In this document: one piece after another, positions 58,993-64,000 of the stretch | Numbering within the stretch: position 1 is the stretch's first letter | Layout: every line of letters begins with the position of its first letter | Source: Fictibacillus arsenicus | GTDB lineage: Bacteria; Bacillota; Bacilli; Bacillales; Fictibacillaceae | Assembly: GCF_001999465.1 (NCBI RefSeq) | Contig: NZ_MQMF01000003.1 | Coordinates: 124,001 to 188,000, forward strand | Direction of reading: 5' to 3' | DNA: 64,000 bases | Position numbers and translations under genes: made by a program | Notes under the pieces: model-generated | The model's input: only the letters and a program-made list of their open reading frames with translations | What the model was told of the DNA's origin: nothing | Database searches by the model: none

Positions 58993-59127
58993 GCCGAATA
59001 GCATCCACAAAAATAATCGAACTAAACCTTCAAAAGGCGGAATTCATCGTTTAATGTCGTAAAATGATGAAAATCCTTCATTATATATGTTATAGTATGA
59101 GTAAAACTAATATAAAGAGGGATGAAT

Positions 59128-60003
59128 TTGTCGATTGGCAAATATGAAATATTTCATACAGTAGTAGAACTTGGTAGCTTAACAAAAGCAAGTGAAGCAT
59201 TAAATATATCTCAATCCGGGGTAAGTCATGCCATTGCCAGCTTGGAAAAAGAGCTGGGTTTTTCGTTATTAACACGTAATAAAGCAGGCATCAGGCTAAC
59301 AGTGAATGGTGAAAGAATGTTGTTATATATTAGGGATATTCTGACACTAAGCAAAAAAATGCTCCAGGAGGCTGGGGAGATAAGAGGACTTGAAATTGGG
59401 ACTGTTAGAATTGGGACCTTTTCATCTATTTCAGTTGAATGGCTTCCAGGAATATTGAAGAAATTCATGGATCAATACCCGCATATAAAAGTAGAAGTTG
59501 TGGAAGGGAAACAGGAGGAAATCTCTCTATGGATTTCTCAGGGGATTATAGATTTCGGGTTTTTAATGCTGCCTGCTGCTGACTTTGAGGTTCTTCATTT
59601 AAAGCGCGAAGCATTTTGCTGTGTTGTGCCGGAGAACCACCACCTAAGCGCTGAAAAAGCTATAAAGACAAATGCACTGAAGAATGAGAAGCTGATACTT
59701 CAAAATTCCACCCTTAAAATCATACATAACATTTTCAAACCAAATAAACATTCTCCTGAAATTGCTTTTCGTTTAGATGATGAGCAGGCAATTATCTCTA
59801 TGGTGAAAAACTCGCTAGGTGTGGCCATCCTGCCAGAAATTGCCTTACATAATCTGCCTGAAGGTGTAAAAAAAATACCCCTTTCAGGTGAACGAGCTAT
59901 TTCTTCCATTGGTATAGGTTCGATATCCTTTAAAAATCTTTCACCAGCTGCTGAAAAGTTTATAGCAGCATCCACATTATGGTTAAACGAAAATATTACT
60001 TGA
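59128..60003 (+). CDS. LysR family transcriptional regulator
   Basis: The 291-residue protein has an N-terminal winged helix (IFHTVVELGSLTKASEALNISQSGVSHAIASLE) and a LysR substrate-binding domain from about residue 90, beginning GTVRIGTFSSISVEWLPGIL. The TTG at 59128 is preferred because AAAGAGGG lies seven bases upstream; the ATG at 59122 is too close to it. The ligand is unknown; amino acid sensing is suggested by the LysE-type neighbour. Confidence 0.9.
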   Translation: MSIGKYEIFHTVVELGSLTKASEALNISQSGVSHAIASLEKELGFSLLTRNKAGIRLTVNGERMLLYIRDILTLSKKMLQEAGEIRGLEIGTVRIGTFSSISVEWLPGILKKFMDQYPHIKVEVVEGKQEEISLWISQGIIDFGFLMLPAADFEVLHLKREAFCCVVPENHHLSAEKAIKTNALKNEKLILQNSTLKIIHNIFKPNKHSPEIAFRLDDEQAIISMVKNSLGVAILPEIALHNLPEGVKKIPLSGERAISSIGIGSISFKNLSPAAEKFIAASTLWLNENIT

Positions 60004-60045
60004 TCTTTTAACTAAGAATCATGCGTTATTTGCCCAAAACGAAGG

Positions 60046-60121
60046 ATCACCTATTTTTTTAGACTAATCATATAAAAATACCAACCTATCACATAAAAAA
60101 ATGGACTCCATCATATAATTT
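60046..60121. repeat. 21-bp repeat array, family A in reverse orientation
   Basis: ATCA cores at 60046, 60067, 60088 and 60110 are spaced 21, 21 and 22 bases. Read on the minus strand the conserved half is TTTTTATGTGAT-like, as in the array at 16861. It lies between the LysR gene and the shared terminator. Confidence 0.82.
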
Positions 60122-60141
60122 AACAGTTTTTTATATAAATA

Positions 60142-60176
60142 AAACTCAGAGCATTTACGAATATGCTCTGAGTTTG
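60142..60176. terminator. Bidirectional terminator between LysR gene and metY
   Basis: AAACTCAGAGCAT and ATGCTCTGAGTTT form a 13-bp perfect stem around a short loop; it serves converging genes. Confidence 0.92.
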
Positions 60177-60187
60177 TTGTTTTGTTT

Positions 60188-61516
<1,329 letters not shown>

Positions 61517-61564
61517 TTAAATTTTTTTGTTATCCAATATAAATTTCAGATTCAACTTATCCAA

Positions 61565-61722
61565 TAAAAAAAGACCTCTTCCAAAAGAAGAGGTCCCGAT
61601 GATTTCACACGATCGAAGTCTCATCTTTCAGAACGTTAGTTGTTCTGCTGAAATTAGCACCATGCATCTCTGCTGGTTGCCGGGCTTCATAGGGTCAGTC
61701 CCTCCGCCTCTCTGGATAAGAA
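61565..61722 (-). promoter_or_regulatory. SAM-I (S-box) riboswitch of metY
   Basis: On the minus strand the aptamer begins CTTATCCAGAGAGG, continues with GGAGGGACTGACCC, ATGAAGCCCGGCAACC and GATGCATGGTGCTAATT. It closes with GAAAGATGAG. It ends in terminator GACCTCTTC/GAAGAGGTC plus T-tract at 61565-61595. Binding of SAM favours the terminator. metY starts about 70 bases downstream. Confidence 0.96.
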
Positions 61723-61746
61723 GATTGAATATTGAATTAAGGACTA

Positions 61747-61775
61747 TAATACATACCTCACAATCAATAGTCAAC
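61747..61775 (-). promoter_or_regulatory. metY riboswitch promoter
   Basis: On the minus strand TTGACT, a 17-base spacer and TATTAT form a good sigma-A promoter. The -35 lies within the last codons of the TauE-family gene, so metY has its own promoter despite lying downstream on the same strand. Confidence 0.8.
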
Positions 61776-62675
61776 AGAATTTTTTAAAAATTTTGGATTT
61801 TTATTTTCTTCAGTACTTTTTTTCGGAAAGCTTTTTACTGTATAGATAATACCTACTGCCCAAAATGCCGCTAGAACAAAATAAATGGCAAACATAACGT
61901 TTGACGAGAAACCAAAGGTCATAAGCAATGTCCTAACATTGGTTATAATGATCAAGCCGCCAACTAAAACCCCTAAAATGTGTGATGGAAAGATTCGAAC
62001 TAGCCATGCTGCAATTGGGGCTGCAACAATACCCCCTGCCATGAGGGCACCAACCCAAAGCCATTCAACTTGCTCCCAGCCTAGAGAAATAAAGAATCCG
62101 AAAGATGCGGAAACGGCTACAGCAAATTCACTCGTATCAACGGAACCTATAACTTTTCTAGTTTTCATATCTTTTGCCATAAGGACAGGAGTTGTTACAG
62201 GACCCCATCCACCACCACCTGTCGCATCTAGAAATCCAGCAAGTAAGCCAAGGGGCATTAGCTGTTTTTTTGAAAAAGAGTTTACAGAGGGAGCCGTCTT
62301 TCTTTCTCCAAGTTTATAGAGAAAACGAAACAAAATATAGATTCCAAGAATAATAAGAAATAGAGAAACATATGGTTTCACAATATCTCCTGGAAGGCTG
62401 CTTAAAAAACAAGCGCCTAAAAATGCACCGATCGAACCCGGCAGAATTAAGCGGAGAACCACCTGCTTATCAACGTTTCCAAACTTAATATGGGAAACTC
62501 CAGATGCTGCTGTTGTCACAACTTCAGCAAGGTGGACAGAGGCGGATGCTGCTGCCGGCGCAATCCCCGCTACCAAGAGCAGGGAAGTCGAAGTAACCCC
62601 ATATGCCATTCCGAGTGAGCCGTCGATCAGCTGTGCCATAAGTCCAATAAGCGCTAGAACGATTAACTTTTTCAT
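61764..62675 (-). CDS. TauE/SafE family sulfite/sulfonate transporter
   Basis: The 303-residue membrane protein has about eight helices and the TauE/SafE duplicated signature: GLMAQLIDGSLGMAYGV at the N-terminus and GLLAGFLDATGGGGWGP in the second half. GAGGAGG precedes the ATG at 62675. It lies between metY and yezD-cysH and probably moves a sulfur oxyanion such as sulfite or a sulfonate; direction and substrate are not readable. It has its own promoter and a terminator-containing leader. Confidence 0.9.
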   Translation of the reverse strand: MKKLIVLALIGLMAQLIDGSLGMAYGVTSTSLLLVAGIAPAAASASVHLAEVVTTAASGVSHIKFGNVDKQVVLRLILPGSIGAFLGACFLSSLPGDIVKPYVSLFLIILGIYILFRFLYKLGERKTAPSVNSFSKKQLMPLGLLAGFLDATGGGGWGPVTTPVLMAKDMKTRKVIGSVDTSEFAVAVSASFGFFISLGWEQVEWLWVGALMAGGIVAAPIAAWLVRIFPSHILGVLVGGLIIITNVRTLLMTFGFSSNVMFAIYFVLAAFWAVGIIYTVKSFPKKSTEENKNPKFLKNSVDY

Positions 62676-62762
62676 CAAATTCCTCCTCAAAATAAAAAGG
62701 CCCTTAACAAGTTATGTTAAGAGCCTTCGGTTTTTCCGATCAGCGATTCGGATGAAATTTTA
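62676..62762 (-). promoter_or_regulatory. Attenuator-like leader of the TauE gene
   Basis: The leader of about 85 bases has a terminator hairpin (AAGGCTCTTAAC and GTTAAGGGCCTT, then TTTTT; 62695-62727). Upstream lie three short segments CCGA, TCGG and CCGA, so that the middle one can pair with either neighbour. It ends with the ribosome site. It does not resemble the S-box seen on both sides. I cannot assign a known riboswitch class. Confidence 0.5.
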
Positions 62763-62767
62763 GTTAT

Positions 62768-62797
62768 TACTATATGTTCCAGGAAGACAAATTGTCA
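62768..62797 (-). promoter_or_regulatory. TauE gene promoter
   Basis: On the minus strand a TTGACA hexamer is followed after 18 bases by TATAGT, placing the start of transcription near 62760. Coordinates are accurate to a few bases. Confidence 0.75.
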
Positions 62798-62848
62798 ACT
62801 GCAGGTTTAATTTTTTTCAGAAAAAATAGAAAATAAAAAAATAGGGCT

Positions 62849-62876
62849 TGATATCCGTTTCAGATGTGATATGATT
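62849..62876 (+). promoter_or_regulatory. yezD-cysH riboswitch promoter
   Basis: TTGATA, a 16-base spacer and TATGAT form a sigma-A promoter whose start lies a few bases before the S-box aptamer. Confidence 0.75.
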
Positions 62877-62890
62877 TTAAAAATTAAACA

Positions 62891-63040
62891 CTTATCCAGA
62901 GTGGTGAAGGGAACTGGCCCGATGAAACCCGGCAACCTGCGAATCGTAAGGTGCTAACTCCAGCAGAATGTTTTTACATTTTGGAAGATAAGGTAATACG
63001 TTTACCTCCACTATCTTTCCGAAATGGGAAGGTTTTTTTA
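62891..63040 (+). promoter_or_regulatory. SAM-I (S-box) riboswitch of yezD-cysH
   Basis: The aptamer starts CTTATCCAGAGTGG, continues with AAGGGAACTGGCCC, GATGAAACCCGGCAACC and AAGGTGCTAACTCCAGC. It closes with GAAGATAAG near 62992. GGAAGATA can pair with TATCTTTCC (63013-63021) as antiterminator, or TCTTTCC pairs with GGGAAGG before TTTTTTT as terminator. B. subtilis cysH is also under S-box control. Confidence 0.96.
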
Positions 63041-63084
63041 TTTTAATTTAGAGATATTTTGTGAAAAAAAGGGAGGCCAGTGGA

Positions 63085-63228
63085 GTGGCGAACGAAAAGA
63101 GTGAAAACGATTTTCTTCCTCAGCTTCAAAAAATGCTGAGCAACATCAAATTTGGGTCCATAACTTTAATCGTGCAGGATGGAAAAGTAATTCAACTCGA
63201 AAAAAACGAGAAGGTAAGAATCAAATAG
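63085..63228 (+). CDS. yezD: YezD family small protein (DUF2292)
   Basis: The 47-residue protein starts with GTG (MANEKSENDFLPQLQKML) and has the DUF2292 core IKFGSITLIVQDGKVIQLEK. GGGAGG lies upstream. YezD-like genes are often next to sulfur assimilation genes, as here behind an S-box and before cysH. Function unknown; a small beta-hairpin regulator or stabiliser is possible. Confidence 0.85.
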   Translation: MANEKSENDFLPQLQKMLSNIKFGSITLIVQDGKVIQLEKNEKVRIK

Positions 63229-63247
63229 CGCTGACTAGAAAACTAGA

Positions 63248-63302
63248 GGCGGTTTTTAACGTATAGGGGCATGCTCCTTATAACGTTAAAGCCGCTTTTT
63301 TT
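63248..63302 (+). terminator. Strong hairpin between yezD and cysH
   Basis: GGCGGTTTTTAACGT pairs with ACGTTAAAGCCGC, with an inner extension around GCATGC, followed by a seven-T tract. It is as strong as an operon-end terminator yet lies 37 bases before cysH. Confidence 0.88.
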
Positions 63303-63338
63303 GTTGGTCTATTTGTTTTTCATGAAGGAGGTAAAAAA

Positions 63339-64000
63339 TTGCTGACCTATCAAACTTGGAATAACAACATTCAAGAGTTTAATAGCGACAACCCTGAGAA
63401 AGGTGCATTAGATGTTCTGAAATGGGCGTATGAAATGTATGGCGATGATCTCGTATATGCGTGCAGCTTTGGAATCGAAGGAAGTGTATTAGTGGATCTT
63501 GTAACCCAAATCAAACGTGATGCTCAAGTAGTCTTTTTGGATACGCAGCTGCACTTCCAGGAAACATACGAGGTGATTAATGCTGCAAAGAAAAGGTATC
63601 CATGGCTGCGTATTAAGCTTAAGACGCCCGCCTTAACACTTGAAGAACAGGCAATTAAGCATGGTGAAGAACTTTGGAAGGTGAATTCAAATCATTGCTG
63701 CACCATTAGAAAAATAATTCCTTTAGAAGAAGAGCTCAAAGGCGTAAAAGCATGGCTTTCCGGGTTGCGCCGTGAACAGTCGCCTACGAGACAACAAACT
63801 CAGTTTATTAACAAAGATGAGCGTTTCCGCAGTATTAAGATCTGCCCGCTCATTCACTGGACGTGGAAAGACATTTGGCGATACGCCCATAAGCATAATC
63901 TGCCGTATAACACACTTCACGATAATGGGTATCCAAGTATCGGTTGTACCCCTTGTACAAAAGCAGCAATAAACGCAGATGACCTCCGTTCCGGCCGCTG
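63339..64000 (+). CDS. cysH: Phosphoadenylyl/adenylyl-sulfate reductase CysH, truncated by window edge
   Basis: The first 220 residues of the assimilatory sulfonucleotide reductase are present. The PP-loop-type nucleotide-binding domain has [14 protein letters not shown] and [13 protein letters not shown]119-C120 and the pair C202-x2-C205 are the four iron-sulfur cysteines typical of APS-reducing enzymes in Bacillus. The catalytic C-terminal cysteine lies beyond the window. The start is TTG at 63339 behind GAAGGAGG. It makes sulfite from APS or PAPS for cysteine synthesis. Confidence 0.93.
   Translation, partial: MLTYQTWNNNIQEFNSDNPEKGALDVLKWAYEMYGDDLVYACSFGIEGSVLVDLVTQIKRDAQVVFLDTQLHFQETYEVINAAKKRYPWLRIKLKTPALTLEEQAIKHGEELWKVNSNHCCTIRKIIPLEEELKGVKAWLSGLRREQSPTRQQTQFINKDERFRSIKICPLIHWTWKDIWRYAHKHNLPYNTLHDNGYPSIGCTPCTKAAINADDLRSGR

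Noticed and set aside
61600-61660. LexA-like GAAC...GTTC near metY
   Set aside because: The arms are part of a stem of the S-box aptamer and the spacing is wrong for LexA.
63772-63972. 66-residue open frame inside cysH
   Set aside because: It is an alternative frame within a well-conserved cysH coding region.

Overview
The window comes from a low-GC, endospore-forming Bacillaceae chromosome. It carries bacillithiol genes (bshA, bshB1), a class B RNase P RNA, SASPs (an SspA-type gene and an sspM-like gene), racA, a sporulenol-type cyclase, gpsB and recU. From about 0.4 to 44.2 kb the gene order largely follows the ypjD-dapB-mgsA-bsh-cca-birA-panBCD-dinG-ypm-aspB-asnS-dnaD-nth-ponA-recU-ypp-yprAB-ypsA-gpsB-rnpB-rlmL region of Bacillus subtilis, with insertions. 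The repeat families and overall flavour suggest Fictibacillus or a close relative; that placement is inference, not proof.

Layout. 0-8.3 kb: dense plus-strand operons for lysine (dapB), methylglyoxal, bacillithiol, tRNA CCA addition, biotin protein ligase and pantothenate (panBCD behind a structured leader). 8.3-17.4 kb: dinG, a block of repeat elements, then ypmA-ypmB-aspB-asnS, dnaD-nth and ypoC. 17.4-25 kb: a spore-type LysM/GH18 hydrolase convergent with recU-ponA, yppC, an sspM-like gene, racA and yppE. 25-37.3 kb: accessory genes, including a DEAD-box helicase with an unknown partner, YciI, a LysM-CAP secreted protein, trhO, PAP2, SASP, ArsR/SRPBCC, an alpha-oxoamine synthase divergent from kynA, an Fpg paralogue, a FetAB-type ABC transporter and a VOC protein. 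37.5-44.2 kb: mrfA-mrfB, ypsA, gpsB, rnpB, rlmL. 44.2-44.9 kb: a non-coding block rich in repeats and hairpins plus a small ORF. 44.9-52.8 kb: M32 carboxypeptidase, CoA-binding protein, parE-parC, YdjM-like and DJ-1/PfpI. 53.2-60 kb: mqo, sqhC-type cyclase, msrA, DUF421, an RHH protein, LysE exporter and LysR regulator. 60.1-64 kb: sulfur genes. metY and yezD-cysH each sit behind a SAM-I riboswitch on opposite strands, and a TauE-family transporter between them has its own small attenuator-like leader.

Non-gene signals. Three intergenic arrays repeat with a 21-bp period: two share one core motif and the third has another. In each, a conserved half is followed by a variable half. Four copies of a 240-300 bp repeat family occur; two have recognisable imperfect terminal inverted repeats. 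A LexA-like box lies exactly in the promoter spacer of mrfAB, and a weaker one lies upstream of parEC. A full match to the catabolite-responsive (cre) consensus lies on the kynA promoter. No phage, IS transposase, CRISPR array, tRNA or rRNA was found. No complete new multi-gene system is evident. The best candidates for undescribed biology are the 21-bp arrays, the TauE leader RNA, and the 44.3-44.8 kb hairpin plus small forespore-type ORF.
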